The position numbers and the translations under genes were made by a program. Shown one piece after another: positions 33,490 to 42,989 of a stretch of DNA of 64,000 nt (its first letter is position 1; each line of letters opens with the position of its first letter). The notes under the pieces are model-generated. The model searched no databases. It was given only the letters and a program-made list of their open reading frames with translations, and was not told where the DNA came from. The stretch lies in NCBI RefSeq assembly GCF_028745505.1, contig NZ_JAQZZL010000002.1, forward strand, positions 124,001 to 188,000, given 5' to 3'. Source of the stretch: Lentisphaera marina (GTDB lineage Bacteria; Verrucomicrobiota; Lentisphaeria; Lentisphaerales; Lentisphaeraceae).

Positions 33490-34795
33490 CGACTAATTCT
33501 GCCATTGCGAAATCAGCAACTATATGAGTGATTTTAACACGACGAATATGTCGGCTCAAGTTTCCAGGGTATTCAACCGAAACTCGAATGAAGTTCTCGG
33601 TGTAGCCCGTCCACAAACCATCATGGCCAGATTCAAAAAGCACATCAAATTCTCTGCCGATATACTCATTGTAGAATTTGAGGCGTTTTCTCTCACTAAT
33701 AGCTCTCAGTACAGAAGAACGATGAGATTTTTCCTTAGGAGACACTTTCTCATCCATTTTTACTGCTGGAGTACCTTCGCGTTCAGAGAAAGTGAAAACG
33801 TGAAAATAATTCACGGGTGATTTAATCAAAAAGTCACAGGTCGATTCAAATTCTTGTTCATCTTCACCACACATTCCCACCATAACATCTGTGCCAATAC
33901 ACAAATCGGGTACGCGTTCAGATGCCATTGTAATAAAATCTAGGAATTCTTGACGCTCATAACGACGTTTCATTATTTTTAAAACTTTATCAGATCCACT
34001 CTGGAGTGGAATATGAAGGTAAGGAACTAGAGCATGCTCAGGATCAGCCATGTAATCAAAGATTTTCTCTGGAATGGTAGTGGGCTCAATGGAACTGATT
34101 CGAATGCGTTCAATTCCTTCGAGTTCATTTAGGCGATCAATCACATCGAGAAAAGTTCGACCTTGAGAATCGTAAGTCGCAACATTGACACCGGTGATGA
34201 CAATTTCGCGAAAACCTTGTCCAATTAGAGTGCGAGCTTCTTCCAAGAGGTTATCCATGTCTCTAGAGCGCGAACGTCCGCGTGCCATAGGGATGATACA
34301 GAAGGTGCACATGAAGTCGCAGCCATCTTGAATCTTTAAGTTGGCGCGAGTCTTTGAGTCCGATTGGCCCATGGTGTCAATTGTAAAATCTTCTTTGACA
34401 ATGCGATCACGAATAATTAGTGGCTTTTCGTTTTTGCCCATTTTGACGTAATCGAGTACCGACATTTTATCTTGGTTACCGATAATGAGGTCAACACCCT
34501 CAATTTCGGCTAAAGTTTTATAACCCATTTGGGAATAGCAACCAACGACGGCTACAAAGGCGTCGGGGTTTCTACGGATGTATGAACGGATCACATTGCG
34601 ACAGTCCGAATCGGCACGAGCGGTAACAGTGCAAGTGTTGACGATAGCGAGATTTGATTCTCCCTTGAAGTCAACGAGTTCAAAACCTTGTTCTTTTAGT
34701 CCTTGTTCCATGACGGATGATTCCGACTGGTTGAGTCGGCATCCGAGGGTGTATACACTTGCTTTTTTTTGATTTTCTTTACTTGTGGGGGTCAT
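33482..34795 (-). CDS. mtaB: tRNA t6A37 methylthiotransferase MtaB
   Basis: Radical-SAM enzyme that adds a methylthio group to t6A37 of tRNAs reading ANN codons. From the ATG at 34795 (437 aa) it has the N-terminal [4Fe-4S] cysteines 19, 55 and 86 (TLGCRLNQ, NTCTVT, VVGCYSQ), the radical-SAM triad CDFMCTFC at 159-166, and a C-terminal TRAM-like segment. The TLGCRLNQSES start distinguishes MtaB from MiaB and RimO. The start overlaps the pepA stop (ATGA). Confidence 0.94.
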   Translation of the reverse strand: MTPTSKENQKKASVYTLGCRLNQSESSVMEQGLKEQGFELVDFKGESNLAIVNTCTVTARADSDCRNVIRSYIRRNPDAFVAVVGCYSQMGYKTLAEIEGVDLIIGNQDKMSVLDYVKMGKNEKPLIIRDRIVKEDFTIDTMGQSDSKTRANLKIQDGCDFMCTFCIIPMARGRSRSRDMDNLLEEARTLIGQGFREIVITGVNVATYDSQGRTFLDVIDRLNELEGIERIRISSIEPTTIPEKIFDYMADPEHALVPYLHIPLQSGSDKVLKIMKRRYERQEFLDFITMASERVPDLCIGTDVMVGMCGEDEQEFESTCDFLIKSPVNYFHVFTFSEREGTPAVKMDEKVSPKEKSHRSSVLRAISERKRLKFYNEYIGREFDVLFESGHDGLWTGYTENFIRVSVEYPGNLSRHIRRVKITHIVADFAMAELVDE

Positions 34796-36267
34796 TCTGA
34801 GATATTCATGAGCCATTTGGCGAGAAGTCGAGTTCCGAAGCCACTGGCAAGGTTTTCGTTAATATATGAGCAGCCTTTCATTCCCCATGCTGTACCTGCA
34901 ATATCGAGGTGAGCCCAGCGCGTATCGCCGGTGAAATTAGAAAGGAAACAGGCAGCCGTAACAGTGCCCGCATAGGCAGGGCCAATATTACAGAGGTCGG
35001 CATCGTTGCCTTTTAACAGAGCTTTATAATCATCATTGATTGGTAGTGGCCAGAGTCGTTCATGGACTTGAGAACCAGCTTCGATGAGCTCGCTTTTTAG
35101 GTCTTCGTCTTCAGTGATGATCGCAGACATTTCATGGCCCAGAGCTACAATGCAGGCACCTGTAAGAGTGGCCACATCAACCATGATATCTGGCTTGTGA
35201 GTCTCTGCTGTGTAAGCCATGGCATCGCATAAAAGTAGACGGCCTTCAGCATCGGTGTTGTAGATCTCTACAGTTTTGCCGTTGTAGGCAGTCACAATAT
35301 CACCAGGTTTTGTCGCTTCACCATTAACGAGGTTTTCTGAACTAGGGACAACACAGATCACATTGATGGCAGCATTGCATTCGCAGATGGCTTTAAAAGC
35401 GCCTAAGACGGCAGCAGCACCACACATGTCATACTTCATTTCCTGCATGCCTTTGCCGGGTTTGAGGCTAATGCCACCAGAATCGAAAGTGACGCCTTTA
35501 CCAACAATAGCAACAGTTTTGTTGGCGCTAGGGTGTGTGTGCTTAAGAGTGATAAGTTGAGCTTCTTCTGATGAACCCGCTGAAACAGAAAGGAGCGCAC
35601 CCATGCCGAGTTTTTTCATTTCTTTTTCGCCGAGAACTTCAATTTCAGACTCTGTTACTTTGGCGAGTTCACGTGCTTTGTCAGCGAGAATTTTTGGTGT
35701 TAGGGCATTGCCTGGAGCATTGCCTAAATCGCGAGCAAAGTTAGCGCATTCGGTAAAAGTTTGGGCGCGATTGGCTTTTCCTTGTTCGATAGTGATTTCT
35801 TTGCTCGGGCAGATGTGCACACAAAGGTTATCAACTTTTACTGTTTCAGAAGCTTTGGTCTTAAATGCAGTATGTTCGTATTGCGCTAAGTTTAAGGCCG
35901 CGACGAAATGACGAGTCTGAAGATCAGGTGTGTGTTCAAGCTCAAGAAGTAGGTGATGCTTTTTATATTTCTGTAATAGACCAACAGCTTTCCCTGTAGC
36001 ATTGCGGAATTTATGGCTTAAATCGCCTTCCTTTTTACCTAAGCCTAAAATGAGGATGCCACGGTAGGCACTCATGGGTGTGGGGAGATAGAAAAGGTCT
36101 TTGCCCGACATATTGCCACGATCGTTAATGAGGTTGAGCGAAGTTTGGTCTTCTACTGCAATAAGAGAACTGTTGATGGCGACGTGTACCTCATTTTCCC
36201 AAGCGGGGATAATTAAGCAGTCAACTTCTGGTTCAATTTCGCAGTTTGTAATAAAATGAATGTCCAT
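34792..36267 (-). CDS. pepA: Leucyl aminopeptidase (M17, PepA)
   Basis: Zinc/manganese aminopeptidase of 491 aa from the ATG at 36267; GGAACG upstream favours it over an in-frame ATG 33 bases earlier. The C-terminal catalytic domain has GKGVTFDSGGISLKPGKGM, MKYDMCGAAAVLGAF and the signature NTDAEGRLLLCDAM, with all metal ligands in place. It trims N-terminal residues from peptides in the cytoplasm. It begins the operon that continues with mtaB, larE and DUF2797. Confidence 0.96.
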   Translation of the reverse strand: MDIHFITNCEIEPEVDCLIIPAWENEVHVAINSSLIAVEDQTSLNLINDRGNMSGKDLFYLPTPMSAYRGILILGLGKKEGDLSHKFRNATGKAVGLLQKYKKHHLLLELEHTPDLQTRHFVAALNLAQYEHTAFKTKASETVKVDNLCVHICPSKEITIEQGKANRAQTFTECANFARDLGNAPGNALTPKILADKARELAKVTESEIEVLGEKEMKKLGMGALLSVSAGSSEEAQLITLKHTHPSANKTVAIVGKGVTFDSGGISLKPGKGMQEMKYDMCGAAAVLGAFKAICECNAAINVICVVPSSENLVNGEATKPGDIVTAYNGKTVEIYNTDAEGRLLLCDAMAYTAETHKPDIMVDVATLTGACIVALGHEMSAIITEDEDLKSELIEAGSQVHERLWPLPINDDYKALLKGNDADLCNIGPAYAGTVTAACFLSNFTGDTRWAHLDIAGTAWGMKGCSYINENLASGFGTRLLAKWLMNISE

Positions 36268-36551
36268 AATTGCGTTCCGAAATAGTGTTATAAGATTCAA
36301 AAATAGGCGCTAATATGTGTTGTGAGAGTTGATTTGTAAAGTTTTACCAAAATTAAAGCCATGTTTTTCCTAGTGATTTTGGCTATAATCGGCTGTTATT
36401 CAGTAGTTTTTGATTAATTTTAATATGCTTCACAATTGGCTTGAAAAGCTATAGAATTAACATATTCCTATTGGGCTTTAAGTATTTACTATTTAAGGCA
36501 TATTAATTTTTCGCCAAAATAGACTAATAACTAATCTGAACAAAAGATTTT
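36268..36551. other. AT-rich divergent intergenic region
   Basis: 284 bases between the divergent pepA and HAD genes, without ORFs or strong hairpins. A TATAAT at 36384-36389 could be a plus-strand -10 box, but the sequence 17 bases upstream is a poor -35. Presumably it holds promoters for both directions; nothing more can be shown. Confidence 0.4.
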
Positions 36552-37214
36552 ATGAAGCATGTAAAACATATTTTTTGGGACTGGAACGGTACCTTATTAA
36601 ATGATGTGGATCTCTGTGTACATGTGACTGGGAAATTCTTAAAGGAAAGACATGATAAGTTGTTAGATCGTGAAATGTACCTCAGCGAATTTGGTTTTCC
36701 CGTTATAGACTTTTACAAGAAAATTGGCATTGATTTAAAGGATGCCGACTATGGACAGATGTCGATCGACTGGATCGGGGCCTACAATCAATCTTTTGGT
36801 GATTTCGCGGAATTACACAGCGAAGTTGGAGAAGTTATTTTGGCCTTGCAAAACTTAGGTTATAAACAATCTATTTTGTCGGCATGCGAAAAAGGTTTAC
36901 TAGAAACTTTGGTCAAAAAATACCAACTTTGGGATCATTTTGAATCGGTTCACGGAGTCGAAGATTTTAAAGCGCATGGGAAAGTTGATTTAGCACATTC
37001 CGCCGTACAGTTAAGCGAACTAAAAGCTGAAGAGTGTGTGCTCATTGGCGATACTATACACGATTATGAAGTAGCTCAAGAAGTGGGGATGCAATGTTTG
37101 TTGATTGCAAAAGGTCATCAACATATCGACCGTCTAAAAGCAACGGGCTGTGAAGTACTTGACGATATCAGTCAGGTCGTAGAAAAATTTAAAAATATAT
37201 TAAGTAAGGATTAA
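36552..37214 (+). CDS. HAD-family hydrolase (phosphoglycolate phosphatase-like)
   Basis: HAD phosphatase of 220 aa. Motif I is FWDWNGTLL with nucleophile Asp10; the usual second Asp (DxD) is Asn12, as in a known DWNGT subgroup. A helical cap follows, then motif II near LSACEKG and motif IV VLIGDTIHDYEVAQE. The most likely substrate is a small sugar phosphate such as phosphoglycolate. The ribosome-binding site is weak. It starts a long plus-strand run and lies three bases before the aspartokinase gene. Confidence 0.8.
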   Translation: MKHVKHIFWDWNGTLLNDVDLCVHVTGKFLKERHDKLLDREMYLSEFGFPVIDFYKKIGIDLKDADYGQMSIDWIGAYNQSFGDFAELHSEVGEVILALQNLGYKQSILSACEKGLLETLVKKYQLWDHFESVHGVEDFKAHGKVDLAHSAVQLSELKAEECVLIGDTIHDYEVAQEVGMQCLLIAKGHQHIDRLKATGCEVLDDISQVVEKFKNILSKD

Positions 37215-37217
37215 TCA

Positions 37218-38621
37218 ATGTCTAAACATACAGTTGAAAAAATTGGTGGCACATCGATGTCTCGTTTTGGCGAGATTGTAGACAATGTCATTTTAGGAAC
37301 TCGCAAAGAAGACGAAATTTACAATCGCGTCTTTGTCGTAAGCGCATACGGCGGGATCACTAACGCTCTTCTCGAACATAAGAAAACGGGCGAGCCGGGA
37401 GTCTATCAATATTTTAAAGATAGTGACCAGAGATGGGAAACATCACTAGATAAAGTGACTCAGCAAATGAAAGATATTAACGCAGAAATGACATCGGCAG
37501 GTCTCGACTTGGATGCGGCTAATAATTATGTCGACCAACGTGTCGAAGGTATTCGCAATTGCTTAAGAGATATTTGCCGTATTTGTTCATATGGTCATTT
37601 TCATATCGATGAATTCTTAATGGCTGCACGTGAACTTTTAAGTTCAGTTGGTGAAGCTCATTCAGCGTGGAACTCAGTGAACATCCTCAATAACCGTGGG
37701 ATCAATGCTCTCTTGATCGACCTCACTGGTTGGAAAGATAATGAAGCTAAACCCTTTGCAGAGAAAATAGAGAAAGAGTTTGAGGGCGTGGATTACGCCA
37801 ACAATATTTGTGTTGCGACTGGATATACCAAGTGTAAAGAAGGCTTGATGCACACTTTTGATCGTGGTTACAGCGAAATCACTTTCTCTAAAATTGCCTG
37901 TGTTACAGGCGCACGTGAAGGTGTGATTCACAAAGAATTCCACTTATCATCAGGTGACCCAAATCTAATGGGGCTTGATAAAGTTGAAATTATTGGCCGC
38001 ACAAACTTTGATGTTGCGGATCAATTGGCAGACTTAGGTATGGAAGCTATTCACCCAAAAGCTTCAAAAGAAATGGAAAACTTAAATATCCCGATCCGTG
38101 TTACAAATGCTTTTGAGCCTGAGCACCCAGGCACTTTGATTGATACGGACTTCCGCAGTGATTTTCCTCGAGTAGAAATGGTTACGGGTCGCGATGATAT
38201 TTTGGCAATTGAAGTGCATGATCCAGATATGGTGGGCGAGAGCGGTTACGATTACAGAATTATGGGTGTTTTTGCCAAGCATAGAGTTAGTTATACGGCA
38301 AAGAATACCAATGCGAATACGATTACTCATTTCTTGCCTGAAAAAGATGTGAAAGAACAATTTATTCTTGACCTTAAATCGAACTTTAGTGGTGCAGAAG
38401 TCAGCATTAAAGAAGTGGCGATAGTGTCGGCGATTGGTAGCAATATGAATAAGCCAGGTTTTCTCTCTCGTTCAGCAGAAGATTTAGCACAAAATCAAAT
38501 CAATATTCTGGCGGTCAATCAATGCATGCGCCAAGTTAATATGCAGTTTGTTATCGAGCGCCAAGACTATGAAAAAGCACTAAAGTCCTTACACAAAGGT
38601 TTAGTCGAAGAAGAAGGCTAA
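37218..38621 (+). CDS. Aspartate kinase (resembling the ectoine-type Ask)
   Basis: Phosphorylates aspartate as the first step to lysine, threonine, methionine and ectoine. The 467-residue protein opens with HTVEKIGGTSMSRFGE, carrying the kinase KxGGTS motif, and has C-terminal ACT-like regions (residues about 310-460). The HTVEKIGGTSMSRF start resembles, from memory, the specialised aspartokinases of ectoine clusters (Ask_Ect). No ectA, ectB, ectC or homoserine dehydrogenase lies beside it. AAGGA is well spaced before the ATG. Confidence 0.9.
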   Translation: MSKHTVEKIGGTSMSRFGEIVDNVILGTRKEDEIYNRVFVVSAYGGITNALLEHKKTGEPGVYQYFKDSDQRWETSLDKVTQQMKDINAEMTSAGLDLDAANNYVDQRVEGIRNCLRDICRICSYGHFHIDEFLMAARELLSSVGEAHSAWNSVNILNNRGINALLIDLTGWKDNEAKPFAEKIEKEFEGVDYANNICVATGYTKCKEGLMHTFDRGYSEITFSKIACVTGAREGVIHKEFHLSSGDPNLMGLDKVEIIGRTNFDVADQLADLGMEAIHPKASKEMENLNIPIRVTNAFEPEHPGTLIDTDFRSDFPRVEMVTGRDDILAIEVHDPDMVGESGYDYRIMGVFAKHRVSYTAKNTNANTITHFLPEKDVKEQFILDLKSNFSGAEVSIKEVAIVSAIGSNMNKPGFLSRSAEDLAQNQINILAVNQCMRQVNMQFVIERQDYEKALKSLHKGLVEEEG

Positions 38622-38624
38622 TTT

Positions 38625-39992
38625 ATGTCGGATAAGACTAGTCGCATAGCAGTTGTTGGCGCAGGACTTAGTGGTCTTGCGACGGCGTATTTTTTGGGCA
38701 AAGAATTGCCTGATGCTGAGATAACTGTCTATGAAGAAGAGTCTTCTGCAGGAGGTAAAATCCTGAGTAATAGAGATGCCGAGTTCCCTCATGAGATGGG
38801 GCCTAATGGCTTCCTGTCAAGCCGCAGAGAGATTTTTGAACTCTGCGAAGAGCTTGGTCTTGATGTTTTGTTTGCCAACACAGATGCAGCAAAGCGTTAT
38901 TTGTGGATGGGCGACTCTTTGAAACGGATCCCGGAAGGTCCGGTCTCAATGATGACTTGGGGTGAATTGAGTTTGAAGACAAAGCTAAGTCTCTTTGGTG
39001 ATGTGCTTAAGAAACCACGGACATCAGAAGATGAAAGTCTTTATGACTTCGTGAGTCAGCAGTTTACCGAAGAATTTGCTATGAAAATAGCAGATCCATT
39101 TGTGGCAGGAGTGTTTGCGGCGGATCCAAAAAAACTCTCGATGAGATCAGCTTTTCCTGCTGTTTTTGATGCGCAGAGAAAGCATGGCTCAGTAATTAAG
39201 GGAATGAAAGCTGCTTACAAAGAGAAAGTTGAGAAGGGCTTAGCACCTGCTAAACGCAAGCGCGGTCGCCTGTGTAGTTTGCGAGGTGGCATGAAGGCTT
39301 TGCCAAAAGCATTGAGCGAACGTTTGAAAGTACGCTGTAACACTCAAATAACGACAATCAATGTAGAAGATGAGAAGCCGATCCTTTGTTTTGATGGCAA
39401 GCAGCACGAATTTGACGCGGTTGTCTTTGCGACTCCCGCAGATCGAAGCAGTGAGATTTTGACTGCTACAATGCCTGGCTTAGCAGAAAATTTGGTAAAT
39501 GTTCCTTATACGCCTGTAGGTGTAGCGGTTTGCGGCTTTCGCAAAACTTTAGATATACCACGAGGTTTTGGCTTTTTAGTTCCAAGCACTGAGAAATCAC
39601 GTGTTTTGGGTGTTTTGTTTTCTTCACAAATCTTTCCTGAAAATCACGCAGAAGGCACAACTCTACGTGTGATGTTTGGGGGAGCTCGTGAACCTGATTT
39701 ACTTGATTTAGATGAAGCTGAGTTAAAACAAATAGTGGAAGCTGAGCTTAAAGAAAAGTTAGGCATAAGTGATGAGATGGACTTTTTTGAAGTGATTCCC
39801 TGGAAACGAGCTATTCCAATGTATGAATTGGGGCATCACAAAAAAGTGGAATATATTCAAAGTGCATTACGAGAGAAATCAATTTTTATTACTGGGACTT
39901 CACTGTATGGTGTCTCCATGAATGACTGTATTGTTTCGGGACAAACTTGTGCTGAACAAGTAAGGAATTATTTGAGAACAAAATATGACTAA
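38625..39992 (+). CDS. hemG: Protoporphyrinogen oxidase (HemY-type)
   Basis: FAD enzyme that oxidises protoporphyrinogen IX (or coproporphyrinogen III in the alternative branch) late in heme synthesis. The 455 residues start with the dinucleotide fold VVGAGLSGLATAYFLGKE and continue EEESSAGGKIL and HEMGPNGFLSS, hallmarks of the oxygen-dependent family called HemY or HemG. A C-terminal ITGTSLYGVSMNDCI completes the FAD site. It overlaps hemX by 8 bases. Confidence 0.92.
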   Translation: MSDKTSRIAVVGAGLSGLATAYFLGKELPDAEITVYEEESSAGGKILSNRDAEFPHEMGPNGFLSSRREIFELCEELGLDVLFANTDAAKRYLWMGDSLKRIPEGPVSMMTWGELSLKTKLSLFGDVLKKPRTSEDESLYDFVSQQFTEEFAMKIADPFVAGVFAADPKKLSMRSAFPAVFDAQRKHGSVIKGMKAAYKEKVEKGLAPAKRKRGRLCSLRGGMKALPKALSERLKVRCNTQITTINVEDEKPILCFDGKQHEFDAVVFATPADRSSEILTATMPGLAENLVNVPYTPVGVAVCGFRKTLDIPRGFGFLVPSTEKSRVLGVLFSSQIFPENHAEGTTLRVMFGGAREPDLLDLDEAELKQIVEAELKEKLGISDEMDFFEVIPWKRAIPMYELGHHKKVEYIQSALREKSIFITGTSLYGVSMNDCIVSGQTCAEQVRNYLRTKYD

Positions 39993-40794
39993 TGTACTTT
40001 TTTTCAGTGTTTACGCACTTTTTATGCTTTCGGTGACGGGTTTCTGTACCCATGCACTAAGAAGAGATAAGAAGAGCTTTGTCTTTGGGACTTTGAGTTC
40101 ACTTTTAGGATTTTTAGGTCTCACAATTTTACTTATCACACAAGTGTTGAACGCGGAAATAGATAATTTATTATTGACGAATTGGTTGATGGCTGTGATT
40201 TATTATTACACGGCATACAAAACGAAAAATCGTCTTTTGGGAACGGCTTTTATGCCGATAGTCTTGGTCTTGATGACTTTTGTTGTCTTTAACGATGGGA
40301 CAAGCCTTCTCACAAAAACGACTTATGATGGACAATTTTTTCTGATTATGCACCAAGCTTTATTGATTGCAGCCTTCGCAATTTTCTTCTTTACTTTTGC
40401 CCAAAGCATTACTTACCTCATCAAATTGCGAGCACTGAAAAATCATAATGAAATGGCCTTAGATCAGGAGTTGCCTTCTTTAGATCGCTTGCAGCAGGTC
40501 TTTAGTGTTTCTTTCAATCGCGGATGGTCTGCCATGACTGTAGGGATTGCTTTTGCAGTTATTTATTATTTTAAAAAAGATTCGGAAGGTTTTAACGAGC
40601 TCAAAGTGATTTGGGGAAGTGTCTTGTGGCTATTTTACACAGTTCTATTCGCCATGTATAACACCAAAAAAATGACCTGCCGTAACTTGGCTAGAGCAGT
40701 CAGTATATTGTTTTTAGCGTTCATTATTTTTTACGGCTGTATTAGCACCTTTGGACCAAGTGAAGCATCAGCTTTGACTGAGGTGGTGAAATGA
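39985..40794 (+). CDS. hemX: HemX/CcsA-like membrane protein
   Basis: Integral membrane protein of 269 aa with about eight hydrophobic helices and no soluble domain. The position between hemG and hemA and the cytochrome c assembly-like pattern (a His in FFLIMHQALLIAAFAIFFF, another in TGFCTHALRRD) match the HemX/CcsA family, which influences HemA levels in Bacillus and resembles heme-handling proteins. It overlaps hemG by 8 bases and hemA by 4 (ATGA), so the three are tightly coupled. Confidence 0.8.
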   Translation: MTNVLFFSVYALFMLSVTGFCTHALRRDKKSFVFGTLSSLLGFLGLTILLITQVLNAEIDNLLLTNWLMAVIYYYTAYKTKNRLLGTAFMPIVLVLMTFVVFNDGTSLLTKTTYDGQFFLIMHQALLIAAFAIFFFTFAQSITYLIKLRALKNHNEMALDQELPSLDRLQQVFSVSFNRGWSAMTVGIAFAVIYYFKKDSEGFNELKVIWGSVLWLFYTVLFAMYNTKKMTCRNLARAVSILFLAFIIFYGCISTFGPSEASALTEVVK

Positions 40795-42035
40795 CCTCAC
40801 CTTTTATTTCAATTATAGGTCTAAACCATAAAAGTGCCCCCGTAGAATTGCGTGAGCGCTTATCTTTTGGTGCGGATAAATTAAAAGAAATTCTGTCTTA
40901 TTGTTGCGATAGTTTGAGTGAATTCGTTTTGATTTCTACCTGTAATCGCACGGAGTTTATCTTTAATGGTGAACAATCAATTCTAGAAAAATATTTGATG
41001 GAAGTGGGGTCCTTACAGGAGAGCGATTTCGAGAGTTTCTTTTATCGATATAACGATTATGAGGCTTTGGAGCATCTCTTTAGAGTAGCCTCAGGTTTAG
41101 ATTCACTTGTCGTGGGCGAAGTACAGATTTTAGGGCAGGTAAAGAGTGCCTTTGAATTGAGCTTTGAACAAAATTATGCGACGGCAAATTTTGCACATAT
41201 TTATCAACAAATGCTCAAGTGTGCTCGTCAAGTACGCCGTGATACAGAAATTGGTAAAGGTTCTGTGTCGGTTGCATCAATTGCGGTGCAGTTATCGAAA
41301 AATATTTTTGATCATCTATCGGGTAAAAAAGTTCTTTTAATTGGTGCAGGCGAAATGTGTGAGTTAGCAGGGGTGCACTTCTTCGAAGCTGGCGTGGATC
41401 AAATTATGGTAGCCAACCGCAGTGTAGAAAATGCGGAAAAACTCGCTGATAAATTTAAAGGTAAAGCATTTTCCCTAGATCAATTAGAGGATGCTGTGTG
41501 GGATGCCGATATCATTTTGTCTTCAACTGGATCACCAAGCTACGTTTTAGAGAAGGACTTAATTAAGGGTGCGATGTCAAAACGCCGTGAACCGATGTTT
41601 TTAATTGATATTGCAGTTCCTAGAGATATTGATCCTAAAATTAATGATCTGACCGACGTTTTTGTGTACAATATTGATGACCTTAATAAAATTGCAGAAG
41701 AGAACCGCAAAAAACGTGGTCGAGCTTTTGGTCGAGCGGAAGAAATTGTTGAAACTAAACTCAAAGAATTTCGTGAAGAGCAAGCCTTGTCATCTGTGGG
41801 TCCATTGATTAACTCATTCCGTGAACGTTTGCACGGTATTAAAGATGATGAACAAGAAAAATTATTTCGTAAGTTGAGTCATTTAAGTGATTCAGATAAA
41901 GATGCAATCAATAAGAGTTTGCATCAGATCGTCAATAAATTATTACACGATCCTATTATTACTTTGAGAGATGAAGTGAAGCGCGATGATTCATCGCGCT
42001 TAGTAAAAGTTTTCAAAGATTTATTTAATTTATAA
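40791..42035 (+). CDS. hemA: Glutamyl-tRNA reductase
   Basis: First committed enzyme of C5-pathway tetrapyrrole synthesis: reduces glutamyl-tRNA to glutamate-1-semialdehyde with NADPH. The 414 residues show GLNHKSAPVELRERLSF, the catalytic Cys51 in STCNRTEF, ASGLDSLVVGEVQILGQVK, the Rossmann segment VLLIGAGEMCELAG and the C-terminal helical dimerisation domain. It partners hemX (upstream, overlapping) and hemC (downstream). Confidence 0.97.
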   Translation: MTSPFISIIGLNHKSAPVELRERLSFGADKLKEILSYCCDSLSEFVLISTCNRTEFIFNGEQSILEKYLMEVGSLQESDFESFFYRYNDYEALEHLFRVASGLDSLVVGEVQILGQVKSAFELSFEQNYATANFAHIYQQMLKCARQVRRDTEIGKGSVSVASIAVQLSKNIFDHLSGKKVLLIGAGEMCELAGVHFFEAGVDQIMVANRSVENAEKLADKFKGKAFSLDQLEDAVWDADIILSSTGSPSYVLEKDLIKGAMSKRREPMFLIDIAVPRDIDPKINDLTDVFVYNIDDLNKIAEENRKKRGRAFGRAEEIVETKLKEFREEQALSSVGPLINSFRERLHGIKDDEQEKLFRKLSHLSDSDKDAINKSLHQIVNKLLHDPIITLRDEVKRDDSSRLVKVFKDLFNL

Positions 42036-42050
42036 GATTTGGAGTCCAAA

Positions 42051-42974
42051 TTGAAATTGAGAATTGCCACTCGTGGATCTCAGCTGGCACTATGGCAGGC
42101 TGAGCATGTAAAAAGTCGTTTGTTGGAACTGGATCCCAGCTTAGATATTGAGTTAAAAATCATTAAAACCCAGGGAGATAAAATCCTTGATGTTTCACTA
42201 GCTAAAATTGGTGGTAAAGGTCTTTTTGTAAAAGAGATTGAGCAAGCGATGATGGATGGAGAAGCTGATTTAGCTGTCCATTCAATGAAAGATGTTCCTG
42301 CTGAATTGCCAGAGGGCTTGATTTTACAGGCAATTCTCGACAGAGAAGATCCACGCGATGCCTTTGTTTCCAATAAATATAAATCTTTAGATGAACTTCC
42401 TGAAGGTGCAGTCGTGGGGACCAGTTCACTCAGACGTGCGAGCCAATTATATAGACAGTATCCGATTAAAACGGAGCTTTTGAGGGGCAATGTCAATACT
42501 CGTTTGGCTAAGCTAGATGCGGGTCAGTATGATGCAATTATTCTTGCTGCGGCAGGTTTGATCCGTTTAGAATTTGGAGACCGTATTGCTTCGAGTTTGG
42601 ATCCGGATAAATTTATTCCAAGCCCTGGACAAGGCGCCGTGGGGATTGAGTGCCGCGAAGATGATGAGGACTTGTGTTTTTTACTCAATAAGTTAAATGA
42701 CGATGCGACCTCCAAGAGAGTGAAAGTTGAGCGTGAGTTCAATTTAGCTATTGGTGGCTCATGCCAGGTTCCTGCGGGCTGTTTTGCAACTATAGAAGGT
42801 GACAAATATCAGCTCAGAGCTTTTGTGGCTTCTCCTCATGGTAAAGAATATTACCGTGAAGATATGTCAGGTGATCTTAAAGATCTTACTGGAAGAGGAA
42901 CCGAAATTGCCCAAAAGTTGATTGCTCGTGGGGCTGCGGATATTATTCAAGATCTATTAGGTAAAGACATTTAA
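42051..42974 (+). CDS. hemC: Hydroxymethylbilane synthase (porphobilinogen deaminase)
   Basis: Links four porphobilinogen units into hydroxymethylbilane. The dipyrromethane cofactor Cys is at 238 in GGSCQVPAG; the catalytic Asp region SMKDVPAELPEGL and the LRRASQL substrate-binding stretch are present. I chose the TTG at 42051 (307 aa, MKLRIATRGSQ) because GGAG at 42041-42044 has the right spacing, whereas an earlier TTG at 42039 would lie upstream of it and add four poorly conserved residues. No hemD follows; the next gene is a 2-hydroxyacid dehydrogenase. Confidence 0.95.
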   Translation: MKLRIATRGSQLALWQAEHVKSRLLELDPSLDIELKIIKTQGDKILDVSLAKIGGKGLFVKEIEQAMMDGEADLAVHSMKDVPAELPEGLILQAILDREDPRDAFVSNKYKSLDELPEGAVVGTSSLRRASQLYRQYPIKTELLRGNVNTRLAKLDAGQYDAIILAAAGLIRLEFGDRIASSLDPDKFIPSPGQGAVGIECREDDEDLCFLLNKLNDDATSKRVKVEREFNLAIGGSCQVPAGCFATIEGDKYQLRAFVASPHGKEYYREDMSGDLKDLTGRGTEIAQKLIARGAADIIQDLLGKDI

Positions 42975-42989
42975 TAGACAAAAGCCTCT

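Noticed and set aside
42039..42050. Upstream TTG as hemC start
   Set aside because: It would place the GGAG site inside the gene and add residues absent from the family; the TTG at 42051 is better spaced.
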